Position numbers and translations under genes: made by a program. This document shows, piece by piece, positions 45,981 to 57,888 of a stretch of 64,000 nt of DNA. The notes beneath the pieces are model-generated. The model was given only the letters and a program-made list of their open reading frames with translations. It was not told where the DNA came from and ran no database searches. The stretch spans positions 19,157,409 through 19,221,408 of the forward strand of contig OY282558.1 of NCBI GenBank assembly GCA_958295665.1. Reading direction: 5' to 3'. The number at the start of each line of letters is the position of its first letter. Position 1 is the stretch's first letter. This DNA is from Tipula vernalis. Lineage: Eukaryota; Arthropoda; Insecta; Diptera; Tipulidae.

Positions 45981-48397
45981 CTTCACCTTGTCGGTATTTA
46001 CCCGGGTAAAGATCGTGATTTTCTCAGTGATTCAATTTTTCAAATTTTTCAGAAAATTCAAAAATTATTTCGGTATACTAATATGGTAATGAGTAATTTA
46101 TCAATTTTTGCTTTTTCCGACCACCTTGACAGTATTTACCCCGGTAAAGATATTTTTCCTCGTGTTCAATATTAAAAAACAACCAAGTTTTATTTTGGTT
46201 TATTTTATTTGATTGATATGAAAAAATATCAGATCACAATTCATTGTACATATGCACATTTCATTTTCTATTATGCAAATAAAAATTAATAAAATAAAAG
46301 TAAATAAAATTGAGGAAAATATCTTAAAAATTATGAACTATTGGCTCATCTGACTTAGTTGACACTGGGTTTGAGTAAGGCTGTATTTCTGCCAGATTGG
46401 TTTTTTGCAACAACCACAATTTTTTCTTGATGTATCTCTTCTTTTTCCCTTCACCATAGCACATAAAGCATTGACCTTTATGTGTTAATCGACCGGATGT
46501 GTCTCGACCAAATAATGTGTCTGGTGTAAACAAAGTATTACTAGGCCCAGGTAAATTGTTCAATTAGTAGGCCTAGAATGCATTGTATTGCACTTCTGGT
46601 ACCATAATGGCTTACAACTCTTGAAAATAGAGCTCTCTTTTTTATTAGTGGGATGCAAAGGTTTTTACCCAGATCTTCTAAAAATTTTCGCCGACGACTA
46701 ATTGGTTTGTTGGACGGGTTATTTGTAATATAAATTAAATAAGTTGCGAGTGCCGCTATGTCTACAATGTTAAAAAACATTGCCAGTGGCCAGCGATTTG
46801 TCTTCCGCTTTGTTGTATATTGTGATAACATTTTGTCCATTGTATCAATGGCTCCTTTTGTAGTACAAAACCAAATTTGCTTGACAGAACCTCTCTAGAT
46901 CTAGATGGTTTGAATTCTACGGAAATACATGTTTTTTTTTTTTTTATTGTACCGACTATTGATAAATTCCATGTTAACAAATCCTTTACAAGTGGTATGG
47001 AAGTAAAAAAATTATCGGTAGTGACATTGCGACCGGTATTTTTGTATGGAGCTATGAGTTCCTTAACTACCCGCTCACCTTGATTTTTGTCATGAATATT
47101 CCCAATTTTACCCGTAAAAATTTGGACATTCAAGAGGTATGCGGTTTCGGAATCACAGGCCCACCATATGTTGATCCCATACTTGGCGGGTTTAGAGGGA
47201 ATATATTGTGTAAAATTCGTTCGACCTCTAAACGGAAATATGGTAACTGTTCATCAATTGTAATTGATTTATGAGGTCTTTAATTATTTTTCAAATTTGC
47301 GTTTAGCATCTGAAAAATTTCCGTAATTGGTGCCGCCTTATCAGTTTCCATTCGAGCTTTCCGAGTTGCATAATAGTCGAATCGAATGAAACGAGTAATA
47401 TTCTAAAATCGTCGAACAGACATTGTAGCTCGATATAATGGGAATGAATTTTTTTCCAGAGTTCGGCCGTTGGTTCATATTTGGATTTGTTAGCACCAAT
47501 AACTATTAGAAGACCCAAATAAGCTAACAGTTCTTCCTATTTTAACGGTTCCCAGCCCAATTTTTTTTTAATCAGGATTCGCTTCCATTTACTTCTTATA
47601 CTGATTTTCAGCATTTTTGTTGGTATTTGGAGCTATCAAATAATATACAAAATGTGTCTAAACATTGTGGGCCAGCAAACGGTGTAAATTAGGACCCGAT
47701 TTTTACCATTTAGTACCATCTTTAACGTTATAATATTCACTATCGTTTCCATCATTCTGGTTTAGATCATCTCTATTATCATCTGTGTTGTCGTCTATAT
47801 TACAATCTTCTTCGTCATAGGCCTCTGAGTCAGTAGTTTCCCTTGTCTCAGCGATAACATTTTCGAGCTCCACATCTGAATCGTCGGGATATAATCAGGA
47901 TCGATATCATCGTCATCAAACGAATCCGAAGCTAAATTACGCACTACACTTTCAAGATAATTTTGCTTTTCTTCATATGATAATCTATAATAGATAATTT
48001 TTGATGTAATACACGCAGCAATAAACCGTTATTTTATGTTTTTTTAAAAATACAGTTACAAATTTAATTATATTGTATTACCTGCAACACTTGACAAATA
48101 TTCTAATTTCTCCTTTTCCATCTTTGTTTTTTTTTTCATTTACAGAATCACAGTTATTAAATAATGTTTTTTTTTTACTAACTAACTACATTTACTAAAA
48201 ATCCAACATCGACTGAAATATTTGTAGGTAAAACACATGCAAGAGCAGCAAAACAAAATTAAAAACAGTTAAGTAAACAGAGGTGTATTCAAATACCCTA
48301 TGGAATATAAGCGAAAATATAGTATATGAATTTTTTTTTTTTTACCCGGGTAGTCGTAGTCAAGATTGAGGGATTTTTTTTGCCGACAATGCGAAGG
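45981..48397 (-). mobile_element. piggyBac-like transposon, decayed
   Basis: The right end sits against TTAA (48398-48401) and, read inward, starts CCTTCGCATTGTCGGC, then CTACCCGGGTAAA about 50 bp in. The left end near 45981 reads CTTCACCTTGTCGGTATTTA then CCCGGGTAAAG, matching the right end closely. A second directly oriented copy (CCTTGACAGTATTTACCCCG) lies at about 46125. No TTAA remains at the left border. It contains one transposase gene in the minus orientation. Confidence 0.75.
46324..48121 (-). pseudogene. piggyBac-like transposase
   Basis: Excises and inserts the element at TTAA. Likely start MEKEKLEYLSSVAG at 48121. A strongly acidic N-terminal segment follows in several frames (SDSFDDDDIDPDY, EAYDEEDCNIDDNTDDNRDD). 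The core has ATRKARMETDK, SITIDEQLP (first catalytic Asp, near 47255), FRGRTNFTQYIPSKPAKYGI, TTDNFFTSIPLVKDL (second Asp, near 47018) and FNIVDIAALATYLIY (third Asp, near 46765). The C-terminal CFMCYGEGKKKR is a degraded remnant of the Cys-rich DNA-binding tail. At least four frameshifts or stops, so inactive, though all three Asp codons survive. Confidence 0.88.
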
Positions 48398-48401
48398 TTA
48401 A

Positions 48402-49334
48402 AACTACTCCTCAGATTAAAAGTTGATTTATAAACTGACTCAAAAAAGGCAACGAACATTACAGATTGCAAGTAACGAGAATATAATTACCAATTTAGTT
48501 GAGAATATGTTTTTCATAATCCTTATAAGATTGAAGCTGATTTTGCGAACTCTTGATGATTTGACCTTCTACGTAAAATATAATCATCCGGAACCGGAGT
48601 CGGTTTCACTGCCTATTTAGGCCTAAAAATCAACACACGCCCGATTCATTCCATTTTTAGTTATATTCATTCGAACTTAACGTATTTAATTCATATTTGG
48701 GGCTAGAATAGTATATTTTATAGGGGTTTGATTTGTTTAACAAATTGGATGATTCCAAGAAAGACTTACAAGATTTCTGGTTCTTTAAAAATTACCTTAA
48801 AAATAAACTTTACTTAAATTTTATAACTATAAATTTTGGGGTCCTTTTCATTTTACTAACAAGATGTTTGTTGCTGTTATTGATTTGTTCAATAACTAGA
48901 GATAAATATTGTTCTGTAATCACGTCGATTCAATGTACATCTTCTATTCTTCTATACTTTTGTATGAAAATTATTAAATCTCAAAATAGAAGGAAAAAAT
49001 AGAAGAGTTGCTATTCCACATTTAAAAAAAGCAAATTTTTTAATTTTTTCGCTTAGAAGACTTTTACTAAAAATAGATGACATACGAATGCGACTCTTAT
49101 GATAAGCTGAAATATTTTTTGTTCAATTTTTATCAAAAGCTGGTTGTGTTCTTATATGATTGTGTTTTCATTTCCGTCTTTTCTGATTAATTCAAAAAAT
49201 GGATTTAAAAACTGGATTTTTATTTAATGCAAAGGGAAAGAAACCGCCAAAAGCGCATTGCTACGTCCTACAGGAAATTTATTAATTGTTTACAAAAATT
49301 TAATTAAATATATTTTTTTAGACAAAAACTAAAA
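48402..49334. other. No gene seen
   Basis: AT-rich sequence between the piggyBac and Harbinger remains. Open frames here lack recognisable motifs. Confidence 0.5.
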
Positions 49335-49532
49335 ATGAGACTGAAGAACATAAGAATGAAAGAGGATCCTTTGGAGCTTCCTGATAGTGTATTCCACAAA
49401 TATTTTCATTTGCAAAAGGGAAATATTGTGATATTGATATCTGAGTTAGCAGTAAAATCTCGCTTCCACTCAATACCATTTAAATTACAAGTTTGTATGA
49501 ATTATTTTAAAATGCAAATAGAAGGTATGTAA
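49335..49532 (+). pseudogene. Harbinger transposase N-terminal fragment
   Basis: Reads MRLKNIRMKEDPLELPDSVF, HKYFHLQKGNIVILISEL, then HSIPFKLQVC. This matches the N-terminal layout of HARBI1-like transposases (RxRxDPxxLxDxxFxxxFRLxK...IPxxLQVxxxLRF). The frame ends at a GTATGT donor-like site (49526-49531) and the homologous continuation (HFYGxGSYQ) appears only at 51090, about 1.5 kb downstream, so an intron or later insertion separates them. Confidence 0.5.
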
Positions 49533-49990
49533 CGCTTCTTGGTGCTATGGTGCACATGCTTGCTGTAATCTTTAATTCTGAGAGCTCAGCGAAGGTAGGG
49601 TTCAAACTATTTAGCGACCAGCAGCATTACAAATAAACACGGTCATGTGCAGAATAAAAAACAAAATAAACTCATTCACTTTCAATGCCCTTGCCTCTTA
49701 ACACTTTCATCTTCCCCACTAAATAATCACTTAGACAACCATATTTAAATTTAACACATTTTATTTAAGATTATTATGGATTTACATTTATACATGAACA
49801 AAAAATAATTTGAAGCTATCGACCTTCTCTACCTAATACAAAAATTATTGCGTTTCAAACCCGAATTGTGGAAAATATGTATGTATAACCCAACACCTAT
49901 GTACGTATATGTAACTTTCTATTGAGCAAACTATACCCAAATTGCTGTATATACAATATATATACATATATTTAATAAAGAAAAACTCAC

Positions 49991-50051
49991 CGCCGCTTTT
50001 GATGTCCTTCCAGGAGCGCTCGTGGATGACCTTATTGCAGTTGTAAAATAA
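49991..50051 (-). other. Candidate spliced host exon
   Basis: On the minus strand a 61 bp segment of about 49% GC in an otherwise AT-rich region is bounded by a TTTATTATAG acceptor-like sequence and a strong GTGAGT donor (49985-49990). One frame reads LFYNCNKVIHERSWKDIKSG and is open across the exon. The upstream minus-strand sequence to about 50520 has a moderately GC-rich 5'UTR-like character (AACACAGCGGTCAACGCAGG). No protein family was recognised and no flanking exon was found, so this is a hypothesis. Confidence 0.3.
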
Positions 50052-51062
50052 CTATAATAAATTGTTTTAGGTGTCAATTATAGACAACCACCACCATATC
50101 ACTTTTCCACAATTTGGCCTTTTTTTTTGTTTGTACCGTTAAAATTTTATTTTAAATTTAATTTATTTATTTATTAATTTTTTTTTTTTTTTTGTTGGTA
50201 ACGGTCACTTCACTATAAACTAAATTATTAAGAACTAATTAATCACTAATTTCCCACCACCATCTTAAAAATGAGCAATACAAATGAAAAGTGCACTAAA
50301 ACTAAAGTGAAATCACTAAAAAAATCAACCAATGTTCTTCTCGACTGTGCCAATTTATATTGGGTATTTTAGCACTACACAACCGGACAATTGATTCTGA
50401 TGGATGGATTAATTGGTTGTATCCACTTGAGATCAGCAACCTGCGTTGACCGCTGTGTTGTTTGGTTGACAATGTGTGGTCCAAATTTATCAAATTATCT
50501 CGAATGATCGAGTCTACCAACACGATTAAACCAAAATAATTTAAGCCTTAAGGCACGCATTGTGTCCTTACTGTTTTATAACATATACTTACACGAACGA
50601 TTCAAATAATCCACCAGGAACGCTAATAATAGCTTGTTAATTTGTAATGGCTAGGTATATTTTGCAGTATCCCGTTAAATATCGGTCGCAAAATTGTGAC
50701 ACCTGATCTAGCCTTCTTACAATAATCTATTTTGGTTAATTGATTATTGTTTATCACAATATAAGATTGTTGTAGGACAATATTTTTTTTGTCAACAATA
50801 ATTTGTTTATTTTTTTAGTTTCATATTTTTGAAATGCACTAATTGATTTTTAATCGAATGGATGGAAATCGAATGATAAAGAATAAAGCGCGCCATAAGA
50901 CCATTATTTTAGATGCATTGCTAATAGATACTTTATGGTTCAATATAAAAAAAAAATCAGGTTGGGGCGAAAGTACATGTTCGTAAGATCTATTACACCA
51001 CATTTATTTTCTTTGCATCTCGCCAAGATACGCTAGTTACAGGTACATATGCGTGAGTCTTA

Positions 51063-51984
51063 TTTCTTAGGTGCTAACTAATTTGCATTTTTATGGGTAA
51101 GGGAGCTATCAAGCTTCCATCGGTAGCAACAATGTATTGGGCGTGTCACAACCTAGTGTTTCTACGTGTATAGAAAATGTAACTTGCCTAATAAACAAAT
51201 ATTTGGTGCCAAAGCACATAACATTTCCGCCAACTATTTTGAAAAAAAAAAAAAATAGAAACAAAATAAGGTAAGGAAAAAATTTACAAGATTTAATCAT
51301 TTTTAAAAGTTCATAATGATCTATTAATAGATTTCAGGTTAAATATGGAATGAGGGATATAATCGGTGCTATTGACAGTGTCCAAATATTTATTATCGCA
51401 CCACCGGAAAATTCAGTTGAGATACCTGGCAATTTATATATTTGCAGAAAAAATTTCTCAAATAGATATTCCTCAATTGACACTCAAATGGAATTTATCA
51501 TTGGTCAAGAATAAGTTAAAAAATATGTAGGACTTTGCTTAATTGTAGTATGTACATATATTCAATTTCAGGTGATTCTGGATTTCCATTGGAGCCATTG
51601 CTTTTCACTCCGTACGCCAATCCATCCAACGATACTGAAATTCGGTTTAATTCGAAATTAATACTGTAAGAAACTATATCGAGCGCTTGTTTGCGGGTAT
51701 TAAAAGGTAGATTTCGATGTTTGTTCCGCCATCAGGTTCGGCATTATTCCCCTAAGAAAGCAGCCCAAATCATTTATGGTATATTTGCATTATACAACAA
51801 ATTTTTAAATGATACAGCAGTAGATGCTGAAGAATTAAATGAATTCGACGGCTTAGAACTCGCAAACGAGGAATTTTCAAATCAAACATCGGAAATTGAC
51901 ACCATTAATAGAAATCAATGGTGCAATTTAGATTATCAAATTCAAAACCAATATGCGTTCATTTATAAAAATAAAGTATTTTAA
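51063..51984 (+). pseudogene. PIF/Harbinger transposase, main part
   Basis: Motifs in order: HFYG-stop-GSYQASIGSNN, VLGVSQPSVSTCIENVTCLI, VPKHITFPPT, MRDIIGAIDSVQIFIIAPPE (first catalytic Asp in GAIDS), a degraded middle with FSNRYSSIDTQ, GDSGFPLEPLLFTPYANPSN (second Asp) and IERLFAGIKGRFRCLFRHQV (third Glu). C-terminal KKAAQIIYGIFALYNKFLN replaces the usual CxLHNFL. The frame is broken several times; the last piece is open from 51691 to 51984. Convergent to the Myb-like gene at 52187-52840, an organisation seen in Harbinger elements, which need both proteins. Confidence 0.85.
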
Positions 51985-52186
51985 TTTTATTAATAATAGG
52001 CGTAATTTCATTTCATCACAATTTGTCAGTCTCATCCTCACTAATGCCTATGTTTTTTCGGCAATAGTTTTTAGGTACCCGCAAATTTTTTTTAATGAAC
52101 CGCTAATATCATTCAAAGTGACATTAAGTTCGGTGCGGGCGCTGAACACCTCCTGCTCAGCTTGCTCTGCGAATTAATGGAACTGC

Positions 52187-52840
52187 CTATCTAAAATAGT
52201 ATCCATAGTTGTAAATTAGTACATATGTAAGTATAAAAAAATTACAAATAAATTTACCTCCTGCGTTAAGTCTCCCAAGTTGAGGTCTCGCGCTACTTTC
52301 AGGTAACGGAATAGCATCATTCTCCGAATGTTGCACCTGAATTTCTTCTATTTCGATGTATTCCAATTCGATTTGTTGGTTTTGAAAGCCCACCGATGAC
52401 ACCTCTGGATGCCCCTCCACAACAATTTTCCCCCAGCAAACAAGAGCCCGATTTTCTAATTCGGAGAGCGGCTTACATTGGTTTATGCCACCACCAGTTT
52501 TATTAATCGCCGCTTTAAATGCGCGTGCCTTAAAATTGGTAACATACCTTCAATTGTCGAATAGCTAAAACAAGGAATACATAATTATTAAACTTTGGGC
52601 ATTTATTTTTATTACAAAACCTTCTTCCAATCGGCCTTTATTTTATTGGGACCCTTTGCTGCATTTAGTAACAAAGTGATTTCCTCCCATAAATAATCAA
52701 CTGATTTGTCGCTTGGTTTTTTTGTGCAGAACGCCTCGTTCGTCTCCATAAATGCGACGTAAATTTCTTTTTGTTCTAATGTGGTTTATTCCTCACGGAT
52801 AGTGTCCTTTTCTGGCAATATTTTTGTAAACATCATGATT
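52187..52840 (-). pseudogene. Harbinger Myb/SANT-like (zeste-type) DNA-binding protein
   Basis: Starts MMFTKILPEKDTIREE near 52838. The helix region ALMETNEAF-like segment reads IYVAFMETNEAFCTKKPSDK, then VDYLWEEITLLLNAAKGPNK and IKADWKKV. It continues after a gap (intron-like or frame-broken, about 52545-52620) with FKAAINKTGGGINQCKPLSE and LENRALVCWGKIVVEG. The W...W spacing and KTGGG..xxPLSELE motif are those of zeste-like Myb/SANT domains that recruit Harbinger transposase to the ends. The acidic tail QQIELEYIEIEEIQVQHSE ends near 52210. The mariner at 52849 begins 10 bp upstream of its ATG, so its promoter is displaced. Confidence 0.65.
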
Positions 52841-52848
52841 TAAATTTA

Positions 52849-53735
52849 TGATCAACAAGTTTTCGGAATAACCACCGTGTGGCGCTCCCATCGCTCCGAT
52901 TTGAGTTCTGTTTTTTTGTTAAGCTGGTACATCTGTTGTTGATATTCCCTCTAAATCTTAGCGTCATAGCTTGACATTTGCAAAAGTTACATAGTCAAGA
53001 GTACATCTACTCTGTGTGTGTTGGCGATTTTTCCATTATTTCCTCTCGGCTGCTGAAACGTTCCTTGTAATGGTTTTTTAACTCGGTTGAACAGAAAGAA
53101 GTCACAGGGAGCCAAATCAGGTGAATTCGGTGGCTGTTGGATGGTATTTGTTGCATGTTTCGTCAAAAAATTACGAATAATGATGGCACTGTGCGACAGT
53201 GCGTGGTGGGATCATGGTGCAAAATCCACGAGTTTTCTGCCCACAATTCTGGTCTCTTTCGGCAAATTGATTCACGCAAACGTCTCATAACGCCCAAATA
53301 ATACTCTTTGTTTACGGTCTGGCCTTCTGGCAAAAATTCATGATGCACTACACCGTTGTAATCCATGAAAACCGTGAGCATTGCCTTTTTTTTTGACTGA
53401 AAACAACGTGGTTTTTTTTGGTGAACGCCATTCACTTGCCTGGTGTCTGGATTGCGTGTCGTACTTATAAACCCACGTCTCGTCTCCAGTAATGATCCTT
53501 TAGGTAAATGTGGGATCGGTTTCAGCCTCGCAAATCATGTCTAAAATTGTAAATAATCGCCAACACACACAGAGATAGACGTACTCTTGACTACGTAACT
53601 TTTGCAAATGTCAAGCTATGATGCTAAGATTTATAGGGAATATCAACAACAGATGTACCAACTTAACAAAAAACAGAACTCAAATCGGAACGATGGGAGC
53701 GCCACACGGTGGTTATTCCGAGAACTTGTTGATCA
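52849..53735 (-). mobile_element. Internally deleted mariner with 180 bp inverted ends
   Basis: Arms 52849-53028 and 53556-53735 are about 95% identical inverted copies (roughly seven substitutions and two single-base indels). The inner ends (TTGGCGAT) flank a 527 bp remnant of a mariner transposase. Total length 887 bp against about 1.3 kb for an intact element. Neither border has a clean TA duplication. Confidence 0.85.
53010..53545 (-). pseudogene. mariner transposase, C-terminal two thirds
   Basis: Minus-strand motifs: ICEAETDPTFT, stop, RIITGDETWVYKYDTQSRHQ (first catalytic Asp), ASEWRSPKK, AMLTVFMDYNGVVHHEFLPE, GQTVNKEYYLGVMRRLRESI, LWAENSWILHHDP (second Asp), then in another frame SAIIIRNFLTKHATNTIQQP and NSPDLAPCDFFLFNRVKKPL (third Asp of the mariner D,D,D triad). 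The N-terminal DNA-binding half is missing: the right inverted repeat joins the protein just before the catalytic domain. One stop and two frameshifts. Confidence 0.9.
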
Positions 53736-56097
53736 AGGTAGTATATCTAATTGGTTGTTGTTGCTTTTAGGAGAAAGCATTTTGTTTGTTTTCTCGATGA
53801 ATAAACATAAATTTATAAGGTTCTAAATTTAAAAATCATACGTGATTGAAATTTGCCTTAAGTTACAAAGACTCGTACGATGAATACAAAATCTAAAAAT
53901 ACTTTGAGTAAACAAAACAAAAGTTCCGAATAAAGAAAATTAAAAGAAACTGTTCAATAATGGATTGCCATTGATCTAGAAGATAAAAGGGACGCATAAC
54001 CAAATCATTCATCTTCCAACTTTCTTTATTTTATCGATCTACCTAATGTAGATTTGGATTGCATACATGACTCTATATATACTCGTAGTATAAATAAAGT
54101 AAATAAAATTTATAAGACCTAGAATTTACCAAAACCAATCCATTAAAGATTTATACGTGATTTCTGTATTCTTATATCCAAGCTACAACATCTTGAGACA
54201 TAATTTTCAAGATTTTCTTTAAACAAAAATAAAAGTTTTGCTTTTAAAATAAAAAGTCAATTATATCCATTCTCTAACCCATCTTCAAATATGTCCAAAA
54301 AAAAAAAAAAAAAACTCTTTGGCTCACACCACCCTTACAATGTACTACATGATTTTGTCAATTTTTCCAAATAAAAATGTAAAAATCCCATCAACCCATA
54401 CCAAAAAACAATAAAATTTCGGGTTTTACCTTCTTCATCTATTGTTAATTTAAGATTATAACCGAGATTTTTGTGTCTTTGTTTTACAAAATACGGGATT
54501 GAACATTCTCCTGATATTTTGTTTTTTGTAAATATTTATTTGGGATAGGTAAGAAAGTGATGTATCGTTATATAGGACCCATTTTATACCACAATCAATA
54601 CAAAATTCGTTGATGTGGAAATTGTTTGACAATTTTTCAATAAAGGATGATGCTGGTTTAAATATGGACTGTTCTTGCATACTTAAATTTCTCGATGCAT
54701 TTTCGTTAGAAAATTAAGAATGAGAATACAAAAATTTCAAAGAACTGACATTTATTTGATTTTAATTAATTATCTCCTTACAGGGCCTAAGGAAGTAAGA
54801 AAGGATATAACTGTATAAATCAGAATTTAATTCCATAGGCAATTCATTGTGATTTTTTCGAATAGAAATATAATAAAGGACTAAAATAATAATTTATAAA
54901 TTAATGTTTGGGAGTGGGATCGAAAGGATGTGGAGGGAATAGAAAACCAAATAAAAATTAATTTCTATTTGAATTTATTCCACTGAGTATTGTTATGTTT
55001 ATGGTTTGCAATTTATATTGGTTTCTATACAATATGTATGTGTATAAACGATAGTTTTGATTATTCAAACGTTTGTTGGAAGGTTCTATCAATCTTTCCG
55101 AATTTAATGTGATCGAACCAAAACAAAAAAAGAACTTTTCCAATAAATTTCATCTTCAATAATCAAACCATCACACAAGTAAAATGAAATTAAATATTTC
55201 CATTAACTAATTAACTCAAAACGTTTGTGATACACGTCCAAACCAAATTAACAAAAAAGGAGGTCCATCCCATTTCCCTTCGTACATCACTCTAACAAAA
55301 TATTTATAACGGATTACGGCATCAATGATTTCAAAAATAAATTTAATAATTTCCATTCCAATAAATTTTCTTGTTATTAAAAATTAATTTTATTTATTTA
55401 TTAAGTTTTATTCATTTTCAACTTTTTATTTTTATTTTTTTCCTTGTTAAATGTCAAAATTGTTTTGGAGAGATCCTTTTTTGACCTTTTCCATTTAACA
55501 TTTTCTGTATTTTTCCATTTTATCAAATTCAATTGAAATATTTTTCAATTAAAGTAATTTTTAACTAATTTAGGATCTCGTAAATAACGAAAATAAGGAG
55601 GAAAATCGAGGATTTACGGTGGTGATGTAAAAAGATGGATTTGGAGTAATTATAACATTGTAATTAATGAAATTCATTAATCCTTAAGCTTTCTGTTTGT
55701 TTGCTCTGCTTTTAGTGTCAAGGCAATATCTTATAGATGTTATTTGGGGTTTCCGTTTTACCATTATATTTTGTTTTTGTGTGGTATGCGTGTGGTGTCG
55801 TATTTATTTGGGTTGTTATGGTAAAACTTGTGATAAATCTTACTGATGCTGCATAAAGTTATAACTTTTCTATTGTTTTTGTTGTTAGATTATTTTCTTT
55901 TCATGAACAAATGATTTTGCTCGATTAATGAAAATTGTCATTTGGTATTTATGGGATCAAATGTTCGTAGAGAACAATAAATTTTTATTGGATAAACTGA
56001 GTGGATGTTCTGTGAAACTGAGGTTTCAGGATGGTAATTGAAATCGTAGTAACAGTTATGGCCAGATCATTGAGTTTAGTAATGAAAGCTTTTCATT
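53736..56097. other. No gene seen
   Basis: AT-rich with an A15 run at about 54299-54313. No coding domain, tandem array or paired termini recognised. Confidence 0.5.
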
Positions 56098-57310
56098 TAA
56101 ACAATGGCCACCATACCAAGGAAGCATACGATAACATCGGTAGAAGCAACGATTTATAGACAAAAGTCAGCATTTTGGGAGTTAAACCAAGGTTTTCCGA
56201 AAGGCTCTTATACACTGCCAAAGAGAGGAATGGATTTTTGCTTTAAATCGAATAACATATTTAGGAAAACCTCTGGCAACTTTGACCGAGATTGAATCAT
56301 TTTCCATTTTACAATGGTGGGATCAATACGGGAATTGGCACCAGCAATCTCCAGGAAAGTACCTACAAGAAACTCTTTTTTATTGAGGGATCTTTCGATC
56401 CTAGTGACAAGTCCATGTAGAGTCGTTTCACAGGACTTAAGAAATAAGTCCCAATGTTGAGGATGTTTTAAGAAATGTTGAGGACCAACTGATTGGTCGA
56501 AATGCTCTGGGATCTGTTTATTCTGATTTGCCAGTTTTCGGTATAAAAACAACGTAATTCTTGCACCAAACTTGAGGAACAATGCCAAAAGCATCGCACG
56601 CTTTGTAAAGGTGGAGCAGGTGGTGCTTAATAATACGAAAATCATGCTGTAATTCAGCAGAGAAAATACCATCAGGACCACCTGATTTGAACGGTTTAAG
56701 GGAGAAAATACTCCGCTAATTCCTAATCGGAAGTTTCTTTGCAATTCTCAGGGATTAGTGAGTGAACAAAATTAGGTAAACTTGTCATTCGATAGACGAA
56801 TAGCATCCAGTCTACAGTTGTCATTTTTACCCAACGCTCTTGTTAAGTCTGGCAACCGCACAGAGACCATTCGTTTCCTCACAGAAGTTGGTTCATGCAA
56901 TCAGCAAAAAAGTTTTTGGTCTCAAAAGTGGACACGAATTTTCAAAGGCCGTCGAGAATGCTTTTGTTAGCTTGGAAGCTTGTAACTCAATATTCTTAAT
57001 CGAGCGAACATTCGTAACAGGATGAATAAGTTCGAGGGAGAATAGATCCCTATCGGTTAGTTTTCGATTACAATAAGTTTTAAGAGGAGGTATTTTATAG
57101 TTGATGTTAAAAGAATATCGTTTGTTACCCTCGAATTTACAATTAGGTGAATAATAGGCAAAGAACACAGTCTCACATCAATAACTTCCCGCCGCATTTC
57201 TAACTCAGATGAGCTTATATAATTTAACAGAACGGAACTGCTGTTATTAATATTAGTGTTACCCCAAAGTGTATGATGTGCGTTGGCTTCACAACCGATT
57301 AAAAGGGGAA
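56098..57310 (-). pseudogene. LINE ORF2 fragment (endonuclease to RT thumb)
   Basis: Read on the minus strand: IGCEANAHHTLWGNTNIN and VIDVRL near 57300-57170 (GDxNxHHxxWG endonuclease motif), then the RT: ISGVFSPLNRSNQ (GPDGI region), KFGARITLFLYRKLANQNK (VFIPKxGK-like), TTLHGLVTRIERSLNKKEFL, VGTFLEIAGANSRIDP (catalytic Asp replaced by Glu in LDIEGAF-like position) and SIPLFGSV. A jump near 56200 leads directly to GLTPKMLTFVYKSLLLPMLS and YASLVWW, the region after the RT palm, so the FADD segment is deleted. Jockey/R1-like in motif style. No tail or duplication was found. Confidence 0.75.
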
Positions 57311-57886
57311 TGTTTTCCTCCGAGGGACGAGACCTTTAATAATTTCGGCAGAACACGGCATAAGTTAATGATGACAATTCTGAATTCTAAATAATACTGA
57401 AATCTGAATTGTTATTTAGACGGAGCTAACTAACACCTGTTTGGGTGATTTTAATTGGTAAACGGGACAATGAGATATTCTTTTAAACTAACTTGTGTAA
57501 AAGCTGCCAGAAATGCATGAAACCTTTAGAATTATTTAATCGAAAATTTTAAATTTGGGTATAGTTGTGGCCACAAATCTGGTCCTCTTTTATTATCAAT
57601 GTAACTGCCCAATCAGAGTTCAAAACTCAACGTGATATCAACTGTAAACACTAAATTCCGGATGCAGAAGTATGGCGACTCTAAGAGTTATCTTCGAATA
57701 GATCCCGAGATTAATCGAACCCTTAATCGAGAGAATTGTTTCTACCACAGCACCATCAACCAGCGTGAAGATTCTCATTCGGAGAAATCATGATATGGTG
57801 GCAATAATTCCAAAATTTTTAGCTACATTTTCTGAAATTTGAACTTATGGACGATTTAATTTAAAAAATTTGATTTCTGTTTAAAG
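57311..57886. other. No gene seen
   Basis: May contain further decayed endonuclease sequence of the adjoining LINE, but no motif is secure. Confidence 0.4.
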
Positions 57887-57888
57887 TA

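Noticed and set aside
47985..48081. 97 bp intron near the piggyBac start (donor GTAATA, acceptor TTATAG)
   Set aside because: Splicing as drawn gives the wrong phase for the following LSYEEKQNYLESVV frame, so decay by frameshift is equally likely.
49559..49630. tRNA-derived SINE (box B-like GGGTTCAAAC)
   Set aside because: Only one box matches. No convincing box A at the right distance, no tail and no duplication.
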